Source: Gloeopeniophorella convolvens
Lineage: Eukaryota; Basidiomycota; Agaricomycetes; Russulales
DNA length: 45,065 nt
Direction of reading: 5' to 3'
NCBI GenBank assembly: GCA_022496205.1
Contig: WTXD01000115.1
Coordinates: 1 to 45,065, forward strand
The notes beneath the pieces were generated by a model, which ran no database searches, had not been told where the DNA came from, and saw nothing but the letters and a program-made list of their open reading frames with translations. Below, in pieces: positions 23,219 through 33,854 of the stretch. The stretch's first letter is position 1; the number at the start of each line of letters is the position of its first letter. Made by a program: the position numbers and the translations under genes.

Positions 23219-23887
23219 CTACGATGATTTCTGGCTTTCAGGATTTTGAGAGCGGTAGTGGGACTGTGTTTGGAGGTCGAATTGCAGAGACTGCGGGTCG
23301 AGTGACGGAGATAGGTCTTGGATGTGTGCCTGAATTGCATCGATGAAAGTGAGTTGGCGGCCCACCGTTCTGGGCTAGATAGGCACCTACTCCAGAAAAG
23401 CCACCTCCCGAGTTCTGCGACAACAACTCCCTGCGTTGGCTGTCTTGGTGGGGGCACCGGGAGGATGCGCGTCGTACCAGAGGAGAACGAATGTGCGCGG
23501 CCCGATCTTTGTGCACCCAGCCACTGAGGCGTGATACCAGTCTAGTAGCATGCTTGTTTGTTTGAGCGGCGAGCTATGTTTTGCAGGGGATACAGAGCGG
23601 GACGGAACGTTCTGAGAATGGTAGCGTTCAATATGTAGCTCGAGGCTTGATAAGTCATCTAACTCCAAGTTGACACGTTACGCAGAAAGCAGCGGAGGTA
23701 GAACCTCACCTGCGCCGTAACTACCCAACGACGTGCCCTCCTCTATGCGTCGGATGAGATTGACACCCTCCTTCTTAATAGGCTCAGCTTTCTCGACATG
23801 CTCCGATATGACGTGTTCGACGAAGCCTTCATGCGAAGCAGTGGTGTAGCGGCACCAGTCCCATCGACAAGAATGCGAGGTGCTCAT
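23219..23887 (-). CDS. Small C2H2-type zinc-finger protein
   Basis: The start MSTSHSCRWDWCRYTT opens a C-x4-C...H-type finger with a helix EGFVEHVISEHVEKAEP, a pattern I know from small basidiomycete finger proteins. Exon 1 (23887-23710) joins at phase 1 to an exon starting at 23658 (DDLSSLELHIERYHSQN), which gives another His-bearing helix followed by a Ser/Pro-rich segment. The last exon (from about 23385) reads LTFIDAIQAHIQDLSPSL... and ends SQNPESQKSS at 23219. The middle exon between about 23590 and 23390 is not resolved: a frame RRELLSQNSGGGFSG fits the Ser-rich linker but its borders do not join cleanly, so there may be a frameshift. Probably nuclear. It is unrelated to the twin-finger family nearby. 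Confidence 0.55.
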
Positions 23888-23899
23888 GCCAATGTATAC

Positions 23900-26235
23900 G
23901 GGATTTGCGCGATGTCCTGGTACAATTGCGAGAATGGTTTGACATGAGTTGGAACTTTGAGGACTAGGGGACACAATTTCGACATTCTGCCTGTCATGTG
24001 ATGTATTTCCCGTCGCGTGTGCGGGCCGGAGGTGCCGACAGAGTGTGTTGCGGCGTTGAGAACGCTCGCGCTGAGACTCACTCCCCCCGACTTGGGACCA
24101 TTGGCCCTTCTCCACGCTTTATCTTGATTCCTATATCCTTTCTGACAACTTACCATATTAGGCCCGCTGTGTGTGAGTGATTGATTGCGGCCCATGTCGT
24201 ATGCTGATAACGCTCACCTCCGGCCGACAGCTGCCACCTACCGCCTCAGGCTCACCGACTTACACACCTAAGCACACTCAACCCGTGGCAGACCATCATC
24301 TCTCTTGCGCGTAACGCTTCAGGCCGCGACTGACCTCCATCAGCTTTGGGTGTTGAATATCACCCGCTACGCATATCGGCGCAGATGAGCGACCCAACGT
24401 CAGCAGGCTCCGGGGTGAGTGACCCCGGTTCCGTTTTACAGCAATCATCTCATCCCGCCATGTTTTCTTTGGCCGTCCATCAATACGACGCCATCGCAAT
24501 TGCCAAACAAAAGTCAGCTCGCCATCATATCGCTGCTAGCATTGGCGGCTTCATTTTCGTCGTCGCGCGGCAAGACGCCAGGCGAAGAATCTAGAGGCTC
24601 GACCTTGAGGTACTGAGCCTCAGCAGCAAGTCAAAACCATCGTCAAGCCCACGACCGCCTCTCTCTGCTGATATATCCGTCGCTGCTCGAACCTAAGCTA
24701 AGTATAAACCTGGCGGCGACGCAACCGGACATTGCCATCCAATCGAGCGCGTCGCACACCAATGCCGGCGATCCAACACAATCTCCACGACGCTTTGCGC
24801 CCTCTTCCGTGTCCTTCAATCCACGACGTTTCCCTTCACCTGAGTTCGAGCCCGGACCATCACGGTCGTTCCGTCCCACATCACAGCCGTCGCTACGACA
24901 TGCTTGTACCTGCATAGTACATATGCTAATGGAAGCGCTTCCGGGAGACTCTGCGACGGATGGCTCGCCGCGGCGCGTGCCATACCTGCGGCAACTAAGT
25001 AGCGTTGACTCGCGCGGACCTGGCAACCGGTTGCGCATCCCGAAAGCCTCCAACATTTCGCTGATCGGCGCATTCCGCGGGAGTCTCTCCGTCGCAAGCG
25101 CTACCTCTTGTCTGCAGGCCGTAGGTCGCGCTCGATATTCTCGACCTTGTCCACTCAATGACAGTTAGCCAGCATGTGGATAGTGCTTGCTCGGCGGGTC
25201 CCAATGTAATATCATGCGAAGTAATGACATGAGGTACACGCAGAGCTTAGAAAGGAATGCAGCACTATGCATCACTGGGTGGGGTCTGATGTCGGACAAA
25301 GGACGCACGTGTGATGGGGATGACAAGACCTGCACCGCTGAGCTGCGCACAGAAACCACTGCAGGCAGACACCCCGCCCGGATGCGTGAACAATGCGCTT
25401 CTTGAAGCGGCGCAAGAGAAGAAGTCGGGCCTGGGCGGGCGCGGAAAAGCGGGTGCGGAAAGTTGGAGAGATGCCACGTGGCTTCGGCCCGAATTACCGG
25501 AGGCTGCTCTTTCAACCCTGCCTGTTGCCTGCGTGAGCAGGCTGAGCGGCGTACTTCTTTATCGCAGCTTACATCCCCTCGGCATCATGTATTCTCAGTC
25601 CGGCACCATTCAACAAACGAAGCACCGGAAGGAGGGAAATATCCTAGCGATAGCAACAACCCGCAGGATCTTCCACAAGAACCCATCGAGTTCAAACATA
25701 TTTCGAGGCGATCTGGACATCAGCTCAGATGTTATGGTGTGGACCTGCGCTGCAGAGGAACGAGGTCCGCCATTTTCATACATATGTGGAGCGCCCAGCG
25801 AGTCTTATGGCTGGGTTCCTTTTAGCTTGTGATGGTTGATAGCCTCCTGATCTATCCTGTGGTTCGGATACCGCATTCATCGATATCGATTTCCCTTCGT
25901 ATAACCCCATCGTTCTCTCCTCTTATCCCATCGCTCGAGGCGCTTATCCCCCACCGCAGCCTACCCTACCGCATTTCTCTGGTTCCGGCTTGCGCACAAA
26001 CGCGACCAGCCCGACGGCCTTATGACATTGTGCGTGTGTGGCGAGCTGTTTGTTTCACGCCTCTAACCACGTACACAGGCCCCAGCACGACGATGGTGTG
26101 TCAGATTTGGAAGGAAGTGTGGAACGCAGGTCACTCAACGCCATCACTCCATGCGAAGACGCTGAGTACAGACGGCACCGAAATCGGAGGATAATTCTAA
26201 TAAATACGTGCGTACAATTCCAAATCATCCGTAGC
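23900..26235. other. No supported gene
   Basis: I see open frames in several phases at 24.6-25.2 and 25.3-25.8 kb but no domain, no consistent splice chain and no repeat. The region separates the small zinc-finger gene from zinc-finger copy 4. Confidence 0.45.
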
Positions 26236-28234
26236 TCACTGACTGTCCTGCGTACTGCTCTCAGGCGTTCGGCTCTTGATCTCCGCATGCACCCGCTTTA
26301 CCCAATCCCTGTAAGGCTCGACTCCCCCCTCATTCCCCTCCCTGAGCTTCGGTATTAGGTGCGCTTCGTACATCCGAAGCAGTGCCATGTCGAAGGCTAC
26401 CTTGTCGCTGGCGTCCTGTGGCGAAAGGGGGGTGCACTTGCCCAAGTCTGCTTGTGTATCCACGTGTCGCACACACGAATCTTGGCGCGCGCACGAACGG
26501 TGGCAGCGTGCGCAGAAGTAGAGCTGCCCAGGGTGGATCTCGCACGTCTTGCAGTGGCGTCGGAAACTGACCCATCTGCCGAACGACCTGTCGCAGACCT
26601 TGCACCAGAACATCACCCCTGCTTCGGCCCCTTCCGAAGCCCAGGTCCAACGAAGAGGAACAGGCGCTCCCGCTGTGTTGGCTTCACGTCATCCGGGATC
26701 AAGATGGCCGTGTCGTCGTCTTCCGGTCATTCCAGGAACTCTCCGTAGACTTCGGTAGAGGAATCCCTCGAGCAAATGACCCACTTCTTCTATGAGAGCG
26801 CCGACAGACTCTTGCTGGTCTGAAGTCTCCGGCAAACGCTCGACATAGAATTTTGGTGCAGCTTGGTCACCAATGTCACCATTGTGTGACCGGCTGACTG
26901 AGATATATGTTGAATCTTGTCGGAGCCGGATGGCAGGCGTCCTTGCATGCTGCTTGTGCGACCTGCTTCCTTCAAGGCTCCGGAGATAGCGCGTTTCCCT
27001 TCTTACGCGGCTGTTTCTCGGGTTTTTCCCCTTCCTGTGCTGCTGGTTGGCTGAGCAGCGGAGACGGGGGACTGGCTGCTGGCTGCTGGGAGCCAGAGGC
27101 GAGCTCCGGCCCCAAAACGCTTGGCTCGATAACCCCGTCGACAGCGTCATCCCGGGTGAGATAGAGTGGAACGGGCGAGACCATCGACGGGGGCTGCCTG
27201 CGGCGCGACACGCGCCAGCTGGTGCGAGTGTCTGTTATGTCGGCGTCAGCTACCAAGCTCCTACCCTGGAAGCGCAGAAAGGTACGTACTGCTGGTCCAT
27301 CCATGACCGACTTCTTGCGCGTTCCAACCCGTCTCCATCTGCTCTCCGGCCCCCCATCCAGCGTTGCCGACGTTGTACGGCTCCGACGGTGGCTGCACGA
27401 TGTCGGTCTGTTCAGGTGCAGACCCATTTCACGACGCCTCTGTTGAATGTAGGCTGCTCGTGCCGCACCTTGCTCGGAGATGATAGATTGGGGCAACTGA
27501 GCTGCTGGTGGCACTGGCGCGTAACGGGTGGTATGTGCGTGGTTCCTGAGTGGCGGAAGCCCCCGCTGTAGCTGGGAAGCTGACTTCGTGGATAGGAAAG
27601 CGGTGAGTGGCATGGGCCACGGCTAAGGTGGGTTCAGATACAATCTTCCGCTTAAGAGGATACACGACTTACGCGGAGGAAGGTCCACGTGCCAGAGGTC
27701 CTGTCTTCCGTAGTCATGTGGACATACGACGGCCACTTGTGCCAGCGCGAATGGAAGAAAGAGCTAGTTCGGACCAGATGTGAGCACGCGGTGCTCATCG
27801 GTTTGCATGAAGGGAGGTGCAGGACCGGAGCCAGCCCAGTGGTGTAGGGATTGTAGACCTGGGTATGATTGTAGGCCTGGCGTAGTTGTAGACCTGAGTT
27901 GGCTCTGCAGGAGCGTAGCAGGTCCAGTGATGGTCCATATGTGGATCCACCCTGAAGGCTGTTCGTAACATCCAAGCGAGCAGCTGGGGCTGTGGCACTG
28001 AGACTGGCGTAAGGTGGCATGGCGAAATTCTCGAAATCCAGAGCCGCGACATCGGGTGGCACGACGAGCCTATCGAATTGAAGGGCGCATTTCCAGACTG
28101 TAGTTGAGTCTGTGCCGCGGCAGTGCTACCTTCGACAAGATAATACTGCTCTCTTCCAAAGATGGAGCGTGGTACTGCTGAGGCTGATACATGGAGGTGT
28201 GGTTGTGGGTGTTGGCGGAGGAGGACTGGAACAT
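26236..28234 (-). pseudogene. Twin zinc-finger protein, copy 4, frameshifted
   Basis: Relative of copy 1. The N-terminus is best read from ATG 28234 (MFQSSSANTHNHTSMYQPQ). Further pieces lie in different frames: VPPDVAALDFENFAMPPYAS (about 28.06 kb), EKPEKQPRKKGN (about 27.02 kb), ALKEAGRTSSMQGRLPSG (about 26.97 kb), KFYVERLPETSDQQESVGAL (about 26.84 kb), ILIPDDVKPTQRERLFLFVG (about 26.70 kb), and finally the finger exon. Order and content match copy 1 (for example copy 1 ELLPEALY and ALRQAGLKRR), but joining them needs at least three frameshifts not explained by GT-AG introns. The finger exon itself is intact: finger A C-x2-C-x12-H-x6-H with HC...HP, finger B C-x2-C-x12-H-x9-C, and tail LRMYEAHLIPKL...YRDWVKRV, nearest to copy 1. 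A conserved finger end in a broken gene suggests fairly recent decay, or a shorter expressed form. Confidence 0.65.
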
Positions 28235-28310
28235 CGTGTGAGGTTTTGGTCGGGTGGCGTTAGAATGGTAGGTGGGGGGAGGAGATGAGGGATGAACTTG
28301 AGGAACTCAA

Positions 28311-28320
28311 AGCTTTTATG
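28311..28320 (-). promoter_or_regulatory. TATA-like box of zinc-finger copy 4
   Basis: CATAAAAGCT on the minus strand, 77 bp upstream of ATG 28234, nearly identical to that of copy 1. Confidence 0.45.
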
Positions 28321-28679
28321 GCGGTGCGGAGTGACGCTTGTTCGACCAAATGCCACCTGACACAGCGGCCTTTGTAGTCAAAGCTATCGATGTGGCCGGC
28401 CTGCGCAGCGCTCCGAATCTGATGCGCGTGTACCTACCCAAGCGTTCTCTATAATGTCCAAGCACGCGAAACAATTGTTGTGTCAGTGCGTCCGTGCTTG
28501 ATCGGCGGAGGAAGTTGTGTCCACCCTCATGGAGTCACTGTCGAAACAGGCCAACGCGCAGACACGACGTCCAGGTCACTTCCCCATTCAGTTGAGCATC
28601 TGAAAGAGTTTCTCTTTTGAAAGCGGAAGCAAATCAAGTCGTCGATGTCTATGGACACGACGTGACACAAAATCCCAGT

Positions 28680-28990
28680 CTGGGTTTGGCGCTGCCACCT
28701 GCAATTTGGCAGGCAATCATGAGATCCCGGTTGCGCAGCACAAGCTTACGGCGAGAGCCAGGTCTGCACGTCGGCAATGCGCGATGAAAGGCGTAACATT
28801 CAGCAGATCTACTGTCATACGGGATGCATAAGGGAGGTGGCGAAACGACGCCTCCGGGGGCCATATCTACATCCGTTCGAGTCACAAAATTCTATGCATG
28901 CATCTGACAGCGACACGTCTCCTGAATGATGCTGTACGGACGGACAAGCGGGTGGTGGGACGCTCACAGATATGCACAACCTGCCCATCG
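28680..28990. repeat. Direct repeat unit A: 3' flank of F-box copy A
   Basis: Matches 33530-33835 closely: GATGAAAGGCGTAACATTCAG, trimmed by one or two bases, occurs at about 28781 and 33628, and ATATCTACATCCGTTC at about 28863 and 33708. The repeat continues through both F-box genes, so it is one end of a duplicated segment about 2.1-2.3 kb long. Confidence 0.7.
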
Positions 28991-29019
28991 TCAAAAGCCC
29001 ACGGCCTTGGCCTCACGGC

Positions 29020-30428
29020 TCACTGTTTGGAAAAGGTGTGAGGAGCGGAGTATATGCTTCCCGGAACGGTGTAAGAGTATGGTGCGGCCCTCTTGTTGAC
29101 GCGCTTGGGGAACTCGTTGAGGATAGGCGTGGTGCCTTCGGTCAGCAAAAATATCTCGCGAAGCCCTCGAAGTGGTCCTATTGAGAATTCATCGGGGCTT
29201 GACTGAAGAGCACGGGCCATCCCCTCCGCAATAGTGCTGGACATACGGACAATCCTGATTCTCGGGAAGAGCCGGAGAAGTCTGTGCCAATCATGGAGGG
29301 AAGCTTGCAACCACTCCATCTCACGTTTGGATCCAGGAAGCACGAGTTCGACTGTGGCTGAAAACAGCGGGACTAGCCTGGAGCAGATCTGCGCTGCGGT
29401 GGTTACTCCGTGTAAACGTTCCGAGAGCCCGACGATAATTGACGATTGGGTCGTCTCTGGGACTGTGTTAGGGCCGGAGTAAATCAGGGAGAGTATCGAA
29501 ACCTCGTTAGACCAAAGTTCGACAACTTCCGGCGGGTCGAATGACATCGACTCTGTGAGAAACCGGAGTGAATTTGGAATGGCGAATGCGGGTTGATCGA
29601 AGAGACCGATAGAAAACGACTCGAGATGGTCGGAATGCAAGAGATCTACGAAGTCCTCCAGATAGGTGACAGTGCCGATAAAGCGGAAGTCTCGTAACCG
29701 CGGGAGCGTGAATCGCGTCACTGACTTATGGGAACGATACAAGTCGGTGGGGAACAGGGAGAAGCTTATGCCAAGCTTGTGAAGACGATGCATCTTTGAT
29801 AATTGGGCTGCGAGATTGTTTGGGGTGAAATCCGGGTCTGACCTTGGGGATAAGTGAATTAGTTGGAGACTCTGTAGATACGGAAGGGCGAAGAGAGGCG
29901 AGTCGATTGGGATGGTAACGTGGTGAAGCAGGAGGCTGCGCAGCTCCGGAGCTACAAAAGTATGAGGTAACGTTGTTCCACCCAAGGATGTGAGATCCAG
30001 TGTTTCCAACGATGGGTATTGACCAGCGATCGCCATCATGATGTCGTTTGAGTTCGAATGGCCTAAAGTAAAGGCGGACAACGATTGGACTTTCCACGAT
30101 GTTGGAGAGCGGGCGGTATATTGTCTGGATCCTCGCGAGTCATACGCATGATGTAAAGAGGGCTGAGCTGGACCGATAGTAACAGCGACGGCCACGTGTT
30201 CAGCATGTCTGCTACAGGGGAGCCATCCTTGCAGGGAAGCGCCAAGTTCAAACGCCGTGGTGAAGCAAGCATGAGCTGACGCCATGTGCTGCAGACGCTC
30301 GTTATCGTGAGCCACTTCCATTGAGCTCTCCACTGCCGCAGGGAATAAAGAAGTTGCGTCCAATCAAAGATATCGAGTAGCAGTTCGTTAGATAACGAGT
30401 GTATGGTCGTTCGTTGTATGCCTAACAA
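29020..30428 (-). pseudogene. F-box protein, copy A, one frameshift
   Basis: F-box proteins recruit substrates to SCF ubiquitin ligases. The F-box helix region is IHSLSNELLLDIFDW (about 30.40 kb), followed by WKWLTITSVCSTWRQLML. A long C-terminal region with leucine-rich-repeat-like text (SLETLDLTSL, LRSLLLHHVTIP, YLQSLQLIHL) runs to SKQ at 29020. The frame must change near 30095: copy B reads HRDQIQTLR here, while copy A has one base fewer and needs to switch from frame HRGKSN to KVQSLSAF. A 34-nt GT-AG stretch at the spot could be called an intron, but copy B keeps it as coding, so a frameshift is more likely. An upstream coding-like frame (LERIRHVFRLGSFLAP) may be a 5' exon. Copy A otherwise has no stops. 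Confidence 0.7.
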
Positions 30429-30444
30429 CGACTGTCAATGAGGT

Positions 30445-31010
30445 CTATACGAGTCGATGCCATGGTATAGGGCTTACCGTCCCCACTGAACAGAGGATAC
30501 ATAGCAGATACCAGCGTCTCGAAGAGGAAAGATGTGGAGGGATGCGCCGCGTGCCAACAGACCAGAGTCGTAGAATGAGCGTAATGTCCTCGGAAAAGCT
30601 GGTTGATTTGGTCGACTGCGATGGCCAATGATGACTTTGGAGCGAGGAAAGAACCCAAGCGGAAAACGTGTCGGATACGTTCGAGCGAGAGAGGTTTCTG
30701 AGCAGGAAACGACGGCGCGCCGCTGCCAGCAGGACGACGCCACGTGCGCATACGCGTCCGACCGGTAAGCGCCGAGGCACGGGCCCAAGTTGGGCCCAAC
30801 GCAAGCCCAGCGTCAACACGGGCCTCTCAGGAAGAGTCTGCCACTGCCAGAAACCCGTTGGCGCCCACATGGTTACAGAATCCTCATAAGGACACAGATA
30901 CCATCACAGACTTCTGGGATTGACACGTCAGACTACACCAAATATCGTATTTAGGGACTTGAAAGAATAAGGTCTTTAGCCTCCTCGTGACCTCCGCAGG
31001 AGTAAGGGAG
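30445..31010. other. Gap between F-box copy A and the P450 gene
   Basis: The first half (to about 30.8 kb) holds the possible 5' exon of F-box copy A. It resembles 35.4-35.65 kb in short pieces (LERIRHVF there, LERVRYIF in the other copy). I see nothing further before the P450 stop codon at 31012. Confidence 0.4.
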
Positions 31011-31011
31011 T

Positions 31012-32952
31012 TCAACGCTGCAGTTCTCGAGCTTCGGCTAGCATGGCCGCCGCTTCCGGGAATCGAGGCACGATATGGCAGGAGAACGGAGCAGGGGGGC
31101 TACGTCAACGCGTGTCAGAGGATCGAAGGCTACGAAGACTGAACACATGATAACACGTACTGCACCAGCGACTCGCCGAAATAGTCGTTGACATTCACGG
31201 GTACCTCCCGACCCTGTTCATCTTTCTTCGGCTCGAACTTCAATCCCCAGAGCAGTGTCGCGATGTCGATGAACAGCGAGTTGTTCGCGACATGCTTCCC
31301 CACGCATGCCCGTCGACCGTACCCAAACGTCATGTGTCCCTCCTCCCGCGCGTCCGGCGGTCCAGGGATGAACCCTCCCTCCTTGTCGAGGAATCGCGCC
31401 GGATTGAAGTGCGCGGCATCCGCGCCGTACAGCTCAGGGTCGTGATTACATTGCCAGACGTTGGAGAAGACCATCGTGCCGCACGGGATGAACACGTTCT
31501 CGTACCAGTCATCTGCGACGGACACATGGGGAATGCCGAAGCGGTTGGGCGGACGCCATCGCAGGAGCTCCCTGACCATTGCGTAGGTGTAAGGGAGGTG
31601 TGGGAGGTCTGCGAAGGATGGGGGACGGCCACGACCGACAACAGCATCGAGCTCTTTCTGGGCACGAGCCTGCGTATCCGGGTATGCCAACATCGCGGCG
31701 CACCACCACATCAGAGCGACTGCTGTTGTTTCAGAAGCAGCGCTGCTGAATTGCGGGGGCCAGATGAACGAAGGGCGTCGTCGGGAGGCACGGCAGACTC
31801 ACAACATATCGCCAGCCGTCCAGACGGCCTCCACGTCCGAAAGGCCGAAATGCTTCTGTTGTTTGATCAGGTTTGCGCTCATGCTTGGCCGGTCGATGCC
31901 TTGATTCTGGAAATGAGAGGATACGGATGAGAAATACAGGCTTCAGCTCCTCGGACAGTTGGACTGACCATGTCGTTCTGGACTTTGTTGAACAAGTCGA
32001 AATACATTGTGTTAGCTTCTTGATGATAACGCTCTAACTTCCGTTTCCATCCCGCAAACCTTATGGGCGACGAGGGGCCGTCAGTATAACGAGATTCATC
32101 GGAGTCGACCGAACAGACCTGCTCGGAACGTGCTGTAGCCAAGGGAGATACTCTACCCAATACGCCCCCAGCTTTGTCGCCTCGATGAGCCGGCCATTGT
32201 GCCTGTTAATCTTCGCGACGTTGGGGTCATCATCGGTCTCGATGGGCGGCATGTCGTACAAGATAGACAAGATCGCCGATGCGGCGGTGCGGCGCATGTG
32301 GTTATCCAGATTAACCGGGTCGGAAAGCACGTTGCAGGCAAGGAAAACGGCCTCTCGCATCTGGATTTCGTGATAATCCTTAGCAGCATTCTTGCTGAAG
32401 CTGTCCTGCGCAGCCCTACGCATGCGCCGCCACCTGGCAAGTCGATGTCCGTCTTAGCACTTGTGAAAAGTGTGAACCTAGCTCGGACTCACGTATCGGT
32501 AGATCGCGCCAACCCAATTGCCAAGCCACGCTCGAGAAAGTCGTTCGCCACGAGGAAATGCGGCCGGTTAATGTAAATCGATGATCGCTTGTCCAAAAGA
32601 TCTGCAGCAACCTTTTGCGTGTTGAGGAAGAGCATGCGCTGTCCAAGCGCGGTCATGTAGATCATATCTCCTGTAGCGAGTTAGGTCGACCTGAGGTCGA
32701 GTAAGAGCGACTCGCACCATGCTTTTGACGATAATCAGGAGTAAACATCCATCGTCTGTCCCGCAACTGCAATGCGTTCCCGATAAAGGGCAGACCTCGA
32801 GGGCCAGGAGGAAGGTGTCGCCAATTACTCCTGACGTACCAAGTCCCGGCAATGATCAGGAGTGTAACAAATGCACCGCTGAGAGAGAGGAAGTGATACG
32901 GCCATGATCCCCAGAGGCCTGGTAAAACAGGCCTGGTCGAGGGGCCCTCCAT
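31012..32952 (-). CDS. Cytochrome P450 monooxygenase, 531 aa, seven exons
   Basis: Heme-thiolate oxygenase, probably anchored in the ER; the substrate is unknown. Exons 32952-32718, 32670-32493, 32433-32119, 32059-31969, 31906-31803, 31745-31161 and 31099-31012 join in phases 1,2,2,0,2,2 with GT-AG introns of 47-61 nt, totalling 532 codons including the stop. The N-terminal anchor FLSLSGAFVTLLIIAGTWYV is followed by the Pro hinge LPPGPRGLPFIG. The I-helix motif is AGDMFSAASETT, the K-helix ExxR is ELLR (about residue 368), the PERF-like motif is FNPARF, and the heme loop is FGYGRRACVG with the ligand Cys (about residue 450). The last exon (PFSCHIVPRF) restores the normal C-terminus; reading on without splicing would truncate it. 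The gene sits between two F-box copies but is not itself duplicated. A TATAAAAG box lies about 47 bp upstream and a perfect palindrome about 320 bp upstream. It looks intact. CYP family not assigned. Confidence 0.92.
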
Positions 32953-32998
32953 AGGTATCGAAAGCTCTCGCGTGTATCGGCAGGGTGGACCTTGCAAG

Positions 32999-33006
32999 CT
33001 TTTATA
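32999..33006 (-). promoter_or_regulatory. TATA box of the P450 gene
   Basis: TATAAAAG on the minus strand, about 47 bp upstream of the P450 ATG at 32952. Confidence 0.55.
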
Positions 33007-33270
33007 ATGGCACGGAGCAGCGTCCGGCGATCGTTGGTTCTGGCTCCAGCCGTTCCAGGGCTGATTGGTCCGTTCAGCACTCCCAATGATCAGAAGAACC
33101 ACGCGCACATCCGAAGCCCGGACAAACTAACCGTATCCCCACTCATCGACCATTCCCGGATACACCCACGAGCCTCAACCGGCGTAGCCTCTTTGGCGAT
33201 CTGACGTCTTTGTGAACGACTCCAAACGAAAACTCCATCTTTCAATGTTTTGGATTAGCGTTACGCGTTG

Positions 33271-33302
33271 ACCGTTGAACGTAATGCGTTACGTTCAACG
33301 GT
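33271..33302. promoter_or_regulatory. Perfect 14-bp inverted repeat upstream of the P450 gene
   Basis: ACCGTTGAACGTAA, a 4-nt spacer TGCG, then TTACGTTCAACGGT, an exact inverted copy. It is 319 bp upstream of the P450 start. It could be a binding site for a dimeric regulator, or the stem of a small mobile element. A partial extra copy of GCGTTACG lies just before it, at about 33258. Confidence 0.5.
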
Positions 33303-33529
33303 AAACCGGGGTGATGCATGGGATCCGCCGGTGTGCCCGACGATTGTGTGAGTCGCCAACGCGAGTCGTATCGGCACAGCTATTCATAGACGTGTCCACG
33401 TGGCACACGCGACGCGGACCGCTGAGCAACACTGGCACGTGCCACGGGGTCGACGTAATAAGCTTTCAGTCATTAGTCACTAACAACGCTAACGCGACAC
33501 GACGCGAAGCCCCATCTTGGGCCTCGCGC

Positions 33530-33850
33530 CGCCACCCGCAATGTGGCGAGGCATTCGAGATTGGAGCGCGCCGGGTGCGCAGCACAAGCTCACAACGAGG
33601 AACAGATATGCGCGTCGGTAGCGTGCGATGAAAGGCGTAACATTCAGAAAATTTATTGTCGTACGGAATGCATGAAGGAGATGGCGAAAACGATGGCCCC
33701 GGCTGTCATATCTACATCCGTTCAAGCTATAGAATTCGATGCGTGTATCTGACAGCGATACGTTTCAATGACGCTGAAAGGGCCGACACGCGAGCACCGC
33801 GACACTCAAAAATATACACAACCCATCCATCGTCAAGGATTTGGGGTCTT
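33530..33850. repeat. Direct repeat unit B: 3' flank of F-box copy B
   Basis: Second copy of the segment at 28680-28990, same orientation, about 4.85 kb away. Many point differences and small indels show that the duplication is not recent. Confidence 0.7.
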
Positions 33851-33854
33851 GGCC

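Noticed and set aside
30064..30100. 34-nt GT-AG stretch in F-box copy A as a frame-restoring intron
   Set aside because: Shorter than the introns elsewhere in the window, and F-box copy B keeps the stretch as coding sequence.
20082..32952. Secondary-metabolite cluster made of the P450, ABC transporter and zinc-finger genes
   Set aside because: No core synthase (PKS, NRPS or terpene cyclase) is visible; the genes are far apart and separated by pseudogenes and repeats.
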